A DNA stretch of 64,000 bases, from NCBI RefSeq assembly GCF_040939455.1, contig NC_134119.1, positions 5,521,001 through 5,585,000 of the forward strand, given 5' to 3'. Below the pieces are notes generated by a model that did not search any database, was not told the DNA's origin, and saw only the letters and a program-made list of their open reading frames with translations. The stretch is from Microcebus murinus (lineage: Eukaryota; Chordata; Mammalia; Primates; Cheirogaleidae). A program made the translations under genes and the position numbers. This document shows, piece by piece, positions 36,086 through 48,224 of the stretch. Within the stretch, counting starts at the first letter, position 1; each line of letters begins with the position of its first letter.

Positions 36086-37052
36086 GAGTGTGACCCAGGA
36101 TCACCCTTTGGACTTCATTGCGAAGAGGATCCTGGGCTCCACCTGGACCTCCTGATCATTCTGCTGCCAGATACACCTGAGATGGGGGAGAGCCTTCCAT
36201 TTTTAACTGTGATCCTCTGCCCTCGGGAAGCCCCAGCCCCCATGTGGACATGGATTTGAGAGCCTATTTCTCACACTCCATTGCCAGACGTGTTTCTGCA
36301 GCAGGACTTCTCAGAGCCTTTATAGAACTAATGTACATTATGACGTCTTTAAGGAGCAATGTATCGTAGAATGCTTCCCAGCTTCATTTAACTACAGGGC
36401 TTTGGGGGTTTCTGACCCTCTCATTTTCCTTTCTTAGATATCCTATTTAAAAGACGCGGTTTTCGAGACCTTGGTAGTCTCCAAACCTTTCGTCTTGCAG
36501 ATGGGCAGACTGAGGCCCAGAACTCACTGTCCGTGACCGGCTTCTTTCTGTCTCTGACAACACAGGCCTCCCGGGCGCTGGGCGGGAGCGTTCTTGACCC
36601 GAGAGTGCGCGGGCGGGCAGGCTGTCTTTGCGGTCAGCAGGCCCTGCCCGGAGAGAGAGACAGACGCTCCCGGGGCCGGCGAGAAGGCCGTGGGCTGGCC
36701 CGAGCCCCGTCAGTGGCGGGAGGACACTGCTTCTTTGTGTGCTTTTCCACCTTTCTCTCAAATGACTTAATTCCAGTCTTCCTGGATGTGTGCAGTCTTC
36801 AAGTGTGTTGAGAAAAGCGTTGGACCTCCCTGACTTCATCTTCCCGCCTGGGGGATCTAGGGCCTGTGTGGGGGATTCGGAGGGAAGGCAGGGCATTTCC
36901 TGACGCCGGGGTGGGGGCGCCCGGGGCCGGGCTGGTCCTCTGCCGAGGCCTGGAGCTCCGGAGCTCCAGAGAGGCTCCCCTTGGACCCGGGAGCGGAGCG
37001 GCGGCCAGGGGTGGGGCCGCATTCCTCCCTGGGCTCCTTTGATCTCCGTCCG

Positions 37053-37092
37053 GGGCTTCCCTGCAGGCTGGCGGGCTTCCCTGCAGGCTGGC
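37053..37092 (+). repeat. 20-bp tandem duplication
   Basis: GGGCTTCCCTGCAGGCTGGC is present twice, at 37053-37072 and 37073-37092, without mismatches. Confidence 0.9.
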
Positions 37093-37784
37093 GTCCTCAC
37101 TGGTCTCGCCCCAGGTGCGTGGCGGTCGCTGCTTCCCAGCCCGGCTCCTCCTCAGCGGCCACATTCCTGCCCTCCCTCCGTGACATCACGGCAGCCTGGG
37201 AACCGCGCGGGCCGCTCTCCTGCGCGCCGCTCTCTGCTGAGGAATGTTCTCGGGCCCCGCGGCAGTTCACAGCATGCAGGGCTGCGGAATGTCCAGCCTC
37301 ACGGTTTCCCGGAGAACGGCGGGGCGAGGGTGGGTGAGGGTCAGGGCAGGGGTGGGGCTGCCAGTGGAGAGCACGCGGTCTCCACCCTGCTCAACACGCT
37401 CCAGGGCTTCCCAGCTCCCGGGACTTGGCTCCCCGCGGCACAGGCCCTGCCGATCCTGGCCACCGCGCACCTGCACCCCTCCTTGCTAGTCTCTTCTCTC
37501 ATTTTCCACATTGCTCCCTCCAGCGGGGCACCTTTCCCCGCCCCCCGCCCCCCGGCTGCGTTAGCCCTGTCCATCCTTCTGTCCCTTTGGGACAGGCTTC
37601 CGGGGGGATGTCCTCCCCGCACTCCTCCACACCCCGGATCTGGTCCTTGTCCTTGTCTTGCTCCCCCAGAGGACTCTTCTGTCCTTCGTGGCACTTAATT
37701 AGGGTTTCATGACCCTCTACTTCTGGCTCCTGGCAGAGCATCTAAGGATACGAGGTGTCCAGTGTGGATTTCAGGTGTGAAATC

Positions 37785-38262
37785 GTATTAGTGCCTCTTA
37801 GCTGCTGTAACAAGTGACCACCAACTTGGTGGTTTAAGACACACAAATTTATTCCCTCTCAGTTTGGGAGGTCTGGGTCTGCAGCGGGGGTTACTCGGCC
37901 CAGATCAGGGCACCCGCAGGGCTGCCGCTCCTCTGCAGACTCTGGGAGAATGTTTCTTGCCTTTCCCAGCGTCTTGAAGCTGCCACGTTCCTTGGCCCAC
38001 GAGTGGCAATCGCACCACGCTGACCCTTGCTTTTGTCCTCACGTCTCCTTCTCTGGCCTCCTCCCCCTCTGTTCCCCTTGGAAGGACCCTCACAGTCACT
38101 CTGGGGCCACCAGGATAACCCATGATCGTCCCCCGTTCCCCAATCCTTACTCGAGTCACTTCCACGAAGTCCCCGTGGTGGAGTAAGCCAGCGCACTCCC
38201 AGGGGCCGGGGCTTAGGACCTGGATGTCTTTGAGGGGGGCATTATTCTGCCCACTGCATGGT
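37785..38262 (-). mobile_element. MLT1-like MaLR LTR, antisense
   Basis: Begins with CTGCTGTAACAAGTGACC and the ACTTGGTGGTTTAAGAC segment, then ATTTATTCCCTCTCAGT, and ends with GGATGTCTTTGAGGGGGGCA near TATTCTGCCCACTGCATGG. This is the reverse complement of the MLT1 LTR plan. Heavily diverged. Confidence 0.7.
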
Positions 38263-38405
38263 CTAAAGTTTGTTTCCCTTTCGTGGACGGTGGGGCCACT
38301 TGGCACTGGGCTGGGCGCACTCTCTTCTGCCCCACTCCTCCAGCCTAGGGACGGGGTCCTGGCTGCACGCCGATGGCTGGTGGGGGGATGGCTTGAGAGG
38401 CTTCG

Positions 38406-38435
38406 TGTCCCATCCCGTCCTGTCCCATCCCGTCC
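38406..38435 (+). repeat. 15-bp tandem repeat, two units
   Basis: GTCCCATCCCGTCCT then the same with a final G. A small pyrimidine-rich expansion. Confidence 0.8.
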
Positions 38436-40029
38436 GGGGCCTGCAGGATCCTTCCTGCCCTCTTCTGCCCTTCGGCTCCCGAGTCTGTTACGGGGGTCGG
38501 AGTGTACCTGCCCCGTCGGAGGAGGGGTGGTGGGAGAGCGCCACTGGAGAGCCAGGTGCACGGTGGGTGCCCAGGCCAGGGTGTCGGGGTGCCGAGGTAC
38601 CCCGGCCACCAGCCAGGCCTCCTGGACGGACCCGGCTGGAATGGTTCCAAAATGTGACCCCACCAAACCCTGGCTCGTGCCTGTCCCCTGGAGGTGGCGG
38701 GCCGTGCCCTGCGGGAGTCGGGCCGTGCTGGGGACAGCAGTTTTCGCCACACCACCCTAAACTATGGCCCAGAACTGGACCCTGCGCCCGCTCAGCCATC
38801 GGCAGCCTGTGTGAGAACATGAGCTCTCTGATCCTACAAGCTGAAAATGGAAACGGCCGGGTGCGTTTCCAAGGTCCTGTTTGGCTCTCCAGACCCTGGC
38901 CGGCTGGGTCCAGAGGTAGCAGGGCGAAGGAGGCGTCTTCCCCACAGCCCTGAGACGGGTCCTGAGTCGGGGTAAGCAGGCAGTAGGTGCCGCGCGACCC
39001 AGGTGGCATCCGTGTTTCCGCGGCAGCTGCTCCTGCCGGAGCACAGGGCGGGGCGGGGGGTCCTCACACTTCCAAACTCTGCCCTGTGTCTCGCTGGAGC
39101 CGGCTTCAGGGCTGTCTTCCCTGGAGCTGTGTTTGCACAAAGCGTTAACAATTTCTCTGAGGCCCAGGGAGCCACCTCCTGCAGCCCACGTGGGAATCCT
39201 ACTCCCCCGGGAGCAGCCTCTAAATAGCCTCTGGGTGGCCGGAGGGCAAAAAAAGGACTTTCCACCTTCCCACGGTTGCGATTCCAAAATACCCACTTTT
39301 CCATCGTGGTAGAACTTTCCAGGGGAAGGTGGGCTTAGAGACACCAGAAACCAACTCTGGTGGCTGCGGCCCTTCCTGCTCCTCCCCCTGCAGTTAGATT
39401 TCGGCAGGCTCGTGTGGACGTCCCTGGGAGGAGGTGCCCGCGAGCCCCTGCAGCACTTTACCCCCAGAATGGTGACGAAATATCAACAGCCCTCGGCACC
39501 GAGGAGTTGGGGTCCCCTGCGGTTCACACCTTAGAGAGTGGGGCTTTGGGGGAAGGAGAGGTTTCGGGAGGGGAGAAGTTGACTTTCGGGGTCTTGCTGC
39601 TATTTCTGCAATCAGAAGCCCCTGAGAAAGTGGAAGGAGCATCGAGATAGTGGTCGGAAGACGTGTGGCCCGTGTCCTGGCTCTGGGAGCTTGGAGGAGT
39701 GGGCAGAACTGTCCCCACCTGTGACAGGGGCTGAGCACCAGGCCTGCCTCCTCGCCCCGTTGTGTCCTGCAGATCAAGCAGAGCATGGAGCTGTGTCAGA
39801 TCTAGCTGTTTTGGAAATAGGGTGTGTGTGCTTGCTAAATTGAGACGATATTGACATACATGTGTTAGCTTGTAAAGGGCCGCAGCATGCCTGAGAGTGA
39901 ACTGCTGCTGAAACTCTGCAGGGTAAGCACGGGAACTTTCTGTGCAGATGTTTGTAGACCTTAAAACAGTCACTGGCACAATGGCACTGTGCGCTCTATT
40001 TAGGGCTTATGTTATCCTGTCTATTTTTA

Positions 40030-41110
40030 AAAATACAGCTTTATCGAGATACAATTCAGATATATGAGTCACCCTTTTAAAGTGTACAATTCAGTGGTTT
40101 TTAGTTCATTCACAGTTGTGCGACCAACACCACTGTCTACTGGTAAGAACATTTTCGTCACCCCGTAAGGAAACGCCGTGCTCATTAGCAGCTGCGCCCA
40201 CTTTCCCTCCCTCTCTCGCTGTTGGCAAACACTAGCCTACTTTCTGTCTTTGTGGATTTACCTATTCAGGGCATTGGAAATGGAATCATAAACTACTACG
40301 TGGTCTTTTGTGTCTGGCTTCTTTTACTTTGCATAATGATTTCAGGGTCCATCTATGCTGTCGAGTGTATCAGTACTTCCTTTTTATCGCCAGATACTAT
40401 TCCATTCTATGAATTGACCGTGTTCATGCATTCGCCGGTTGATAGACATGTGGTCTGTTTCCCCTTTTCTGGGTATCATGACTTGCTGCTATGAACGTTG
40501 GTGTATAGGGTTTGGTGTGGATGTACATTTTTGTTTCTGTGGGTAGTAGAATTGCTAGGTCATGTGATAACTCATGTCTTCCCCTTGAGACACCAGGACA
40601 CTCACCATTCACACTCCCACCACCACACCAGTGTGTAGGGTCCAGTTTCTCCACCTCCGTGCCAACAACACTGGTTATTCCTTGTCAGGGTTTTAGCTCT
40701 AGCGGTCCTAGTGGTGTGTGTGAAGTGCTGTCTCATTGTGGTCTTGATTTGCATTTCCCTAAGAGCTAACGAAGTGTCTTTTCATGTGTTCACTGGCCAT
40801 TTGCACATCTTCTTTAGAGAAATGTCTGTCAAATTGGCCTTTTCCATTTTTGGAGTCATTGGAACATAAACTTTACAATACGGGTTCCAGACCGGCCCTT
40901 TTCCATTTTCTTGAAATTATCTTGATAATTTGGTAAATTTTCAGTATAAAACCCTCTGGGGTATGGGGATGGGAAAAGCCTTTTATTCCAATTTCAGTTT
41001 CTTTTGAGCAACTCAAATTTTCCATTTCTTTTTGTACTGATTTTAGCATTTTGTGTTTTCCCAGAAATTTATATACTACACATTGTTTTTAAACACTATT
41101 TTGCTTCATA
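40030..41110 (-). mobile_element. L1M-type LINE 3' portion, antisense
   Basis: A long decayed L1 read in reverse: TTTATCGAGATACAATTCAG, GTGTACAATTCAGTGG, GTGTCTGGCTTCTTTTACTT, GATACTATTCCATTCTATG, GTAGAATTGCTAGGTCATG, CTGTCTCATTGTGGTCTTGA and CACTGGCCATTTGCACATCT follow the L1 order. The part after 40850 is less certain. Confidence 0.85.
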
Positions 41111-41261
41111 CTATATTTCCACCTTGGCAACAAGTGTAGATGTATGTGGTTCTTTGAAGCAGCTGCTTAGGGCTCTGTTGTCTTGGACATGCCACAGTGG
41201 TTTACCAGTCCCTATTGGTAGAGGGTTAGTTTTCAGTTTTCCTGTTATAAACAATGTGACT

Positions 41262-41745
41262 GTTGTTTTGGGTTGTCTGTCCCTGAAACTAACCACCCAC
41301 ATGCAGTGGCTTAAAACAACAACCATTTTATTGCTCAGGAATTTGGGCAGGGCTTAGCCGGCTGGTTCTTCTACTCTTTGCACTGTGTGTTGTGGTCACT
41401 GATGAAGCTGGGAACTTGGTCTTTCTGTCACTCTCCCTTTATAGACCATCGTCATCCACAGCCTCTGCCTCCTTCCTCTTCATGGGGTCTTCAGCATTGT
41501 AGTCAGATTTCTTGATTCAGTGGCTAGGTTTCCAGAGAGCAAGAATAGAAACTGCCAGGCCTCGTAAGTCCCAGCCTTGGACCTGGCAGGGACTCTCTTC
41601 TGCTGGGTCCTACTGGTCACAGCTGGTCACCCGGTCAGTCCAGACATCAGAGATGGGGAATAGACTCCACAGCTTTATGAGAGAATAGCATGTGGATGCA
41701 GAGATAGGAGGAATTGTTGGTGGCATATTTGCAGAAAATCTAGCA
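41262..41745 (-). mobile_element. Ancient LTR-type relic, antisense
   Basis: Has the GTGGCTTAAAACAACAACCA landmark and GGGGAATAGACTCCACAG near its far end, the landmarks of a mammalian ERVL/MaLR-type LTR read in antisense. Family not assigned. Confidence 0.5.
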
Positions 41746-42239
41746 CTTCTGTGAACATCCTCATACACTTCTCTGATGAATTTTGGAACCAAAGGTGAAC
41801 ATTCTTTGCATGGATCTGTGGTCTATTAACAGAGGATGTTGTGCTCACATAACCTCTGGGGCCAAGACATGTAAGGTCTGTCCCCATCCTAGAATTTCCT
41901 GAAGTTTAGGAGGGATTAGATACCAACACTGACATAGCTTGTAATATTATAACTACAGGCATTTCCCCAGAGAGCCTTGGGAGTTTGTTGCCAGGCTTGT
42001 CTTGACTTGGGCTGTTCTCAATCATTGAAGAAGATTATACAGAAGACAAAACTGAGGCTCAGGAATTAGCTGGCTTGACCTTCTTGCCTTCTCCATTCCC
42101 CGCTGCCTGGCTCTCAGCCCCCATACTGTTTTCTCTGCCCCGTGCTACGTTGTGACAGCATGCATCATACAGGATTTGACGACTTCCTGTGTCTCTCTTG
42201 TCCCCTGGTGAGTGAAGGAGGTGGCAGGGCTAAGGCGCT

Positions 42240-42440
42240 CAAGTTCTTGAGTCAGGTTTCCTGTGCTATAGAATGTTTCTGCCACTTATAAGGTTTATCA
42301 TGGTGGACAGTCGGCTTCACCTTGCTGATCTCCACTTACTCATCTATAAAATGGGAACAATGATTCTCGCACAACATAGGGCTGTTGTGGAGACTTGGAG
42401 AACTGACGTACGGAAGGCGCCTAGACTCTCAGTGGTAAAG
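42240..42440 (+). mobile_element. MIR SINE
   Basis: TTTCTGCCACTTATAAGG, CACTTACTCATCTATAAAAT and GGGCTGTTGTGGAGACTTGG, then GGAAGGCGCCTAGACTC. Confidence 0.75.
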
Positions 42441-43694
42441 GTGAAAGAATGCAGGTAGGGTCCTTGAGGCCTTGCACCCTGAGCCTTTCCCATCTGGGCT
42501 GGGTCAGGGAGGCTAGTGTGCTCAAGGTAAATAAAAATGTCACAAAGGGCCTGTTCGGTGCTCTCCTGGTTGTTAAGAACCAGTGTTCTTTTACGATGCT
42601 GCAGGTGGTAGCTAGCAATTCCCACTTTCCCAGCTGCTGAGTAATTCCTTCCTTGCCCTTTGCAAATGAGGCCCACCCTTCAACGCCTGGGCTCTCAGTC
42701 GGAAAGCAGGTCCTGCGCTACCATCCCGCACTCTGCCCATCTCGACAGGGCTCCCCTGGCCCCTCTCCTGGTGCCTTCGGACGGAGGTTTGGCTCTTCTA
42801 AGCGTGCCTGGAACAAACTGCAAACTGTGACTTGGGGGAGGGAGCACATGGATTCACGATGAGTCAGCCCTGGCCTGTAACATCTGGCCCACGCTGTCAT
42901 GGCCTGCAGTAAGAGGATGTTTAGTATCGTTTGGCCAGGCGCCCTCTGTTTAGGGGCCTCATTCTGTTCCCTCACTTACCATGCATTGTGTTGCCATCCA
43001 CGAGGGACCCTCTAGCTATCTGGTCACATTTTCCTGCAAATCACAATTTCCCAGCAAATTCACCACCTGGGTTTGTGACTTCTGTGCCGTGGTGTAGGTG
43101 TGTCCGACAGGGGCCCCGGGAGGCTGACTCGGTGGGTGGGGGGAGTGTTTTGGTTTGGAGTGGCGTTTCTCTCTCCTCTGCTGATTGTCGAGGACAGCTA
43201 ACAGGTTCCTCGACAACCTTGGTGGCATTCCAGAGCCAGGAAAGTCATCCAGACAAATTGGAGACGAAGACAACAGGAAATTCTTGTTTGCAAGTTTAAA
43301 ATCCGCATGGACATCCCCTACGCCAGTCTGAAACCACCGCTAAAATAGCACAGGGAGGAAGAAGAAGTAAATGAGTCGTGGAAAATCGTCTCATTATTTT
43401 AATTCAGTTTAGACATGAAAGTCAAACTTAGGGTCTTCAAAATCCTATGTGGCTCTAAAAAGGCTTCCTTGCTTCTGTGGTCTCTCTGTGTCAGAGAGAG
43501 GAATGAGTTTCTTGCAGACCGTAAGGGACCGCGGTTTCACGGGCTGGGGACGATGTTATTGCCTCGTATTGAGGCGACGTGTTTTGGTTGTAAGATCGGA
43601 AGTCATATGGCATTCACACACGCAGCGTAACTGTCTTAGTCCATCTGTGCTGCAGTAACAAAATACCCGAGACTGGGTAGTTTGTCAGTAATAG

Positions 43695-44249
43695 TGATGC
43701 GGAAAATGTCGGGTGCCGGGATGTGGCCGATTGCCGCCTCCTCGTAGTTCTGCATCTCCGGGGGCCAGTGCTGTGCGTGGCCAGTTAAAGGCACGCCGCT
43801 GGGGCCGGCCCCGAGGCACCCAACCGCTGGGACCCCCACGTGCCGGAATGCCCCAGGCCCTCGTGCCACGGCCTGTTTCCAGCCACGCTGCTTTCATGAT
43901 CCTGATTGGGTAATCTTTGAATCTCACTGTTTTTGGTTGGATGTTAAGGCTTGTTGCTGATTGGATGTTAAAGCCTGTTGCTGATTGGATGTTAAAGCTT
44001 GTAGTTGATTGGATGCTTCTTGAGCCCTACCAAGGGTATAAAAGCAGGGGCAGAAGGGCAGGAAGGGGGAGGACATTGGGAGAGCATCTGAAGACAGGAG
44101 GAGAGCTGTAACACTAGGCGTGCTGAGTCTGCTGTAGAAGAATAAAGGCTGTTCTCCGACTCTTCATGTGCCGCTCGGTTCTTTCCCTGGTCAAACGAAT
44201 AAGAGCTGTAGCAAGGGCTGTAACACTGGCTGTACACACTGCCGCAACA
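43695..44249 (+). mobile_element. Solo LTR of a gammaretrovirus-like endogenous retrovirus (ERV1-type)
   Basis: A 555-bp unit starting TG and ending CA, bounded by the 4-bp direct repeat ATAG (43691-43694 and 44250-44253). Inside are three 24-bp tandem units (43939-44010), each carrying ATTGG (an inverted CCAAT box) at the junction, then TATAAAAG at 44037-44044 and AATAAA at 44141-44146. This order matches the U3-R-U5 plan of a retroviral LTR in + orientation. No gag, pol or env sequence lies beside it, so it is a solo LTR left by recombination. The 4-bp duplication suggests class I (ERV1). I cannot name the family. Confidence 0.75.
43939..44010 (+). repeat. Three 24-bp tandem units inside the ERV LTR
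   Basis: Units start at 43939, 43963 and 43987. Each begins GGATGTTAA and ends GATT, so every junction creates ATTGG, an inverted CCAAT box. This is typical of duplicated U3 enhancer blocks. Confidence 0.85.
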
Positions 44250-45314
44250 ATAGAAATGTATTTCTCACAGTGCTAGAGGCTGGCAAGTCCAAGATCAAGG
44301 TGACGGCAGGGTCAGCTCATGGCGAAGGCTGCTCTTCTTCTTCAAGATGACACCTTGTTGCTGTGTCGGAAGAGGGATGGGCAAAAGGGGACCAAACTTT
44401 CTCCCTTGAACCTTTTTATAAGGATACTCATCCTTCCCTGATGGCCTAATTCCCTCCTACAGGTCCCGCCTCGTAATACTATTGTATCGAAGATTAAGTT
44501 TCATCATGAGCTTGGGGAGGAGCGCAAACACTCAAACCTTAGCAATACTATAATTAAGCATTTTCTGAACTGGATTCCGGGAGTCATTGAGCATTACTTA
44601 AAAAGTGTGGCTTCTGGGGGTGTGGGATGGGGTCACCCCTGCCTCCCCTGGTGGTCCTGGTGATGCCGCCCGTCACTGTGGAGTGCCTGCACTCATGCGG
44701 CCAGGCAGCCGGCCCAGTCGATTCTCTGGCCCCAGATTTGGATGGGGAGAAGCCAAGAGGGCAAAGAGCTCAGATCGTTCCCCCTCTGGTGGGCCTGACG
44801 AGACCGCCCGCCCCCCAGTCTCGCCTTGGGTCCCGTCTCTTTCGGAGCCCGGTTCTCCTCCCCTGTGTAGGCTTCTCTGAGTGGCCTGTTAGTCCCAGTA
44901 CATTTCTAAATAAATTTGAGAAACTGGCTAACGTTACAGATTCATTTCCCGCGTGTCTGCTCTGAGCCTGGTGCCTATCGACGTGTCCGGCTAACGTCTG
45001 ATGTATCGTGGCCTGCGGCAGAGCTGCAGATGGGCAGAAGCTCACAAACCTAGGTCCGCGGGCCAGGCAGGAAAGATAAATGGGGTGGCTGTGTCAGTAG
45101 TGGGGAGAGTCGGGGAGTGGGCCATCCGGAGACATGGGCCTCGTCTACAGGGGCTTCTGTTGCTCAGCTCCTGCTGATGGCTCGGCTCGTGCTGATGTCT
45201 CAGCGAGTGATATTCCAGTACGTCCGATTTGTCAAAGACTCTGAAGTGGTGACAGCTGCACCTGAGCGAAGGTGATGTTCAGGAGAGCCGTCTTCAGGTA
45301 CGACTGCAAGCTTG

Positions 45315-45545
45315 GGCTTGCAGGCAGCCCGGCTGGGTTCCGGTCCTGCCTAGACCCTGTCCTCGTGGTGTAACCCTGGACAAACAGCTCCACCTTTCTG
45401 AGCCTCAGTTTCGGGTTCTGCACGATGGTGTGGGTGGCATTACCCACCTAAGAGGGTTGTTATAAGGACTCGGTGACGTGATGCTGGCGGGGCATTTCAA
45501 CCCAGAGCCTGGCACGTGGTATGTGCTCGATAAATAGTTGTTGTG
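45315..45545 (+). mobile_element. MIR SINE
   Basis: GGTGTAACCCTGGACAAACA, TTCTGAGCCTCAGTTTCGGG, AGAGGGTTGTTATAAGGACT, and GCCTGGCACGTGGTATGTGC with TCGATAAATAG. Nearly full length. Confidence 0.85.
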
Positions 45546-46034
45546 TCTGACATCTTTATGTGCGAGCAGAGAACGTTCACCTTCATTCTCAGGAAAATCA
45601 GATAACTGCAGGTGTGGCAAAGCCTGTCAGTGCCCTGGGGAAGGGGCCAGTGTGGAGTCGTTCATCGTAAGAGCCCAGCACCTGGCACAGGATGGGGGTT
45701 CAGATATTTCAGTTGACTATTGGAGGAATCAAAGTATTGAAACTCTCAATCTTTATCATTAAAGGTGCACAAGAGATGCTATGAAGATCTTGCATACTAG
45801 GGTTCTGCCACCCAGGAATTTAAAAATGTCTCTACCCACACACAAATCCACCCGCCTGCTCCCTTCCATCCATCTTCCATCCCTTACAAGGTTAATTCTG
45901 GTTTTACCCATTTTGCTACTTTGAAAAGTGAGGAGGAGAGAATGAAAGGATCTCCTCTATTAACAACATCAGGCCAGGAATTCACCTGCTAACGCTTGGT
46001 AGGCTCATGAAGAGGTGGCATATCACAGACACGA

Positions 46035-46235
46035 AGAGTGGCCACCCGGGAGCTCAGTTACCCAGGCTCAAAAACCAGCTTGGCAACTTCCCGGCTAAAT
46101 GACCTTGAGCAAGTCGTGTCTTTACCATATATTGAATGGGGGTCGATTTGGGGTTGTGGGAATTGAATGAGATAGCATGTGTAGGGCCGTCGGGACAGTG
46201 TCTGGTACGTGGGGAATAATACAATCTATGTCAAC
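46035..46235 (+). mobile_element. MIR SINE
   Basis: CGGCTAAATGACCTTGAGCA, GAATTGAATGAGATAGCATG, and GACAGTGTCTGGTACGTGGG. It lies 350 bp upstream of exon 3. Confidence 0.75.
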
Positions 46236-46582
46236 TTCTGTTCCCTGAGACTCTTTTGGCAGCATGGAGGCTGTATAATTTCTGCACTCCTATACTCCCT
46301 CCCGCTGGGACTCCCCCCAAACGATTTGTAGGGTGAGGTGGCCTCGTAGCAGCTCCCCGTCCCCCGTGCATATCGCTATGCCTCTTCTACACTCCCCTTC
46401 CTCACTACAGCTACCGAGGAGTCTTTGCCCCTGGATCTTGGTCTGGTGAACCCACTTTCGGGGGACCGGTGGACTCCACCTCCCCCACTCCACGAGACTC
46501 TCTGCTCCACCAGTGGCTGTCGGGGGGCCGAGCCTTGACCTGTCTAACCGGGAGCCCGTGTCTCTCTCCTCCTCTCTCGCAG

Positions 46583-46731
46583 GGAGTCGGACCTCTTCCT
46601 GCTGGACAGCCGCACCCTCTGGGCCTCGGAGGAGGGCTGGCTGGTCTTCGACATCACGGCCACGAGCAACCACTGGGTGGTCAACCCGCGGCACAACCTG
46701 GGCCTGCAGCTCTCGGTGGAGACTCTGGATG
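46583..46731 (+). CDS. BMP7: BMP7 exon 3 (propeptide)
   Basis: This is the next BMP7 exon, encoding residues about 204-254 of the precursor propeptide. The translation runs from the split Arg codon (AG from exon 2 plus G46583) through [19 protein letters not shown] and [20 protein letters not shown] to LQLSVETLD, then one G of the next Gly codon. The propeptide arm region folds over the growth-factor domain, assists dimer secretion and stays noncovalently bound after cleavage. The acceptor is a long pyrimidine tract ending CTCGCAG (46576-46582). The donor is GTGAGT (46732-46737), close to ideal. At 149 nt with phase 2 in and phase 1 out, it joins exon 2 and exon 4 without a frame break. I see no stop codons, indels or unusual residues. 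The frame is continuous upstream only by chance through the intron. Confidence 0.97.
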
Positions 46732-46934
46732 GTGAGTCCCCTGGCCACACTACCGCCGGTTCTGTTGCAGCCTGTGGGTCTCAGAAGGGCTCGTGCTTTT
46801 CTCCGCCAGGAGCAGGCTTCCCCGTGCCCGCCCAGCCGGTACTCAGTGTTCAGCCTTTTGATCCAAACCAAAAACAGCCCCTTCCCCACTTCGCATGAGA
46901 AGAATACATGGTTGGCCCCACTGGATTGGGTCTC

Positions 46935-47035
46935 GTTGCTCAAAGGGTGGTCCCACATCAGCAGGGTGGCATCCCTCTTACCAGAAATTTAGAGTCATGG
47001 GCCCACCCAGACCTGCTGCGTCAGAACCTGAACTT
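46935..47035 (+). mobile_element. MER5-type MITE fragment
   Basis: TGGTCCCACATCAGCAGGGT, ATTTAGAGTCATGGGCCCAC and CTGCTGCGTCAGAACCTGAA resemble MER5A. It is directly followed by a MER20. Confidence 0.5.
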
Positions 47036-47064
47036 GGACTGGGTCCTCGGGGTGACAGCTAGGG

Positions 47065-47226
47065 ACACAGGACATTCTGGACCGTTCTGTGCAGTGTAGG
47101 ATGTTCAGCAGCATCCCTGGTCTTGTCCCACTAGACGCTGGTACCGTCTCTTACTTTCGACAGCCCAAAATGCCTCCAGACATTGCCAGATGTCCCCTGT
47201 GGAGCAAAATTGCCCTTGGTGAAAGG
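47065..47226 (-). mobile_element. MER20 DNA element, antisense
   Basis: Contains GTAGGATGTTCAGCAGCATC, then CCTGGTCTTGTCCCACTAGA and TGCCTCCAGACATTGCCAGA with TGTCCCCTGTGGAGC. It lies 330 bp after exon 3. Confidence 0.8.
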
Positions 47227-47824
47227 CATTAGTCCTTTCCACATCGGAACCTGAGTATGGTTCTGAGTCCCAAATTCTTGGAGAGGCCATTGCTGGCCTG
47301 CCCTCCCCCCGCCCCCACCACAGACCTGCCGACTTTGAGAAGGGCACAGGAAGGGGAGTGGGGAACTGGGGCTGGGTGGGGAGGTTCTAATCCCGCCCCC
47401 TGACTAAGTGTGTCTCTAATTAAAAGTGGGGGTGGTTTCGGGTATGTAGCTTCTTCACACCAGCTTTAAGAAAAAAAAAAATAATTCCCATTTATTTTTC
47501 AGTAGGCAATACAAGCCCCGGGCTCCAAAGTCAGTGTGAACGTGTGTAACAGTAAATGGCTTCCCTCCGGCTTCCTCCTCCCAGCCGCTGAGTTCCACTT
47601 CCGGGGGCAACTGCTGTTCCCACCACTGAGCATCTTTCCAGAGATGCTCTCTGGGTGCTTTGGCACTTACACAGACAGTCTGCTCTTCTTTTCTTTTTTT
47701 CTTGCACTAATGGCGGCCTGGTCCGTACAGTGCCCTTCACCTGGCACCTTACCTTGGAGATTGGTCTTGCCAGCCACTGAGGAGCTTCCTCGTTCGCTTT
47801 AAGGCTGATGTGTTTGTGCCCACG

Positions 47825-47990
47825 CAGCGCTGCCACCCACGTGCTGTGTGTGACTTTGGACAGCTTTCCCACCCTGTCCGCGCCCTGGCTGCCTCACCTC
47901 CAGTATGCAGGCGATAAGAGGGCCTGGGCCGTTGGGTTGCTGTGAGAATCCGTGAGTTAATGTGGAAAGGGTTTTGAAAACAGCGCCGTG
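47825..47990 (+). mobile_element. MIR fragment
   Basis: GCTGTGTGTGACTTTGGACA, CTGGCTGCCTCACCTCCAGT, and GGTTGCTGTGAGAATCCGTG with AGTTAATGTGG. Confidence 0.65.
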
Positions 47991-48014
47991 AAGTGGGTGG
48001 GAATGCCCCGGGCA

Positions 48015-48132
48015 CCTTGGCGAACTGAGGCCCTGATTCTGAGGGCCCGGGGCAGCGGGGCCCCCGCATTTCTAGACTGCCCCTGGTGATGCAGAGGACG
48101 CTGGTTCCTGGACCATACTTTGAGTAGTGAGG
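48015..48132 (+). mobile_element. MER5-type MITE fragment
   Basis: GCATTTCTAGACTGCCCCTG, then GTGATGCAGAGGACGCTGG and ACCATACTTTGAGTAGTGAG, a MER5-like right half. Confidence 0.45.
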
Positions 48133-48224
48133 GCTTACAACACGTGCCCTGAATCAGAGCTGCTGCCGTTATTATCACTCCTGCCAAAGTTGACTCCTCC
48201 AGCCCCCTGGGTGAGCACCCAGGT

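Larger units (their letters stand above)
43625..44545 (-). mobile_element. MaLR (MLT1/MST-like) LTR, split by the nested ERV LTR
   Basis: The outer parts (about 43625-43690 and 44254-44545) form one antisense MaLR LTR. The first contains CTTAGTCCATCTGTGCTGC and ACCCGAGACTGGG. The second continues with ATTTCTCACAGTGCTAGAGG, the CAAGTCCAAGATCAAGGTG segment and a degenerate 5' end. The interruption falls exactly where the 555-bp LTR sits, which shows the order of insertion. Confidence 0.75.

Noticed and set aside
40222..40494. Open frame with hydrophobic segments
   Set aside because: It is the wrong-strand translation of an antisense L1 tail.
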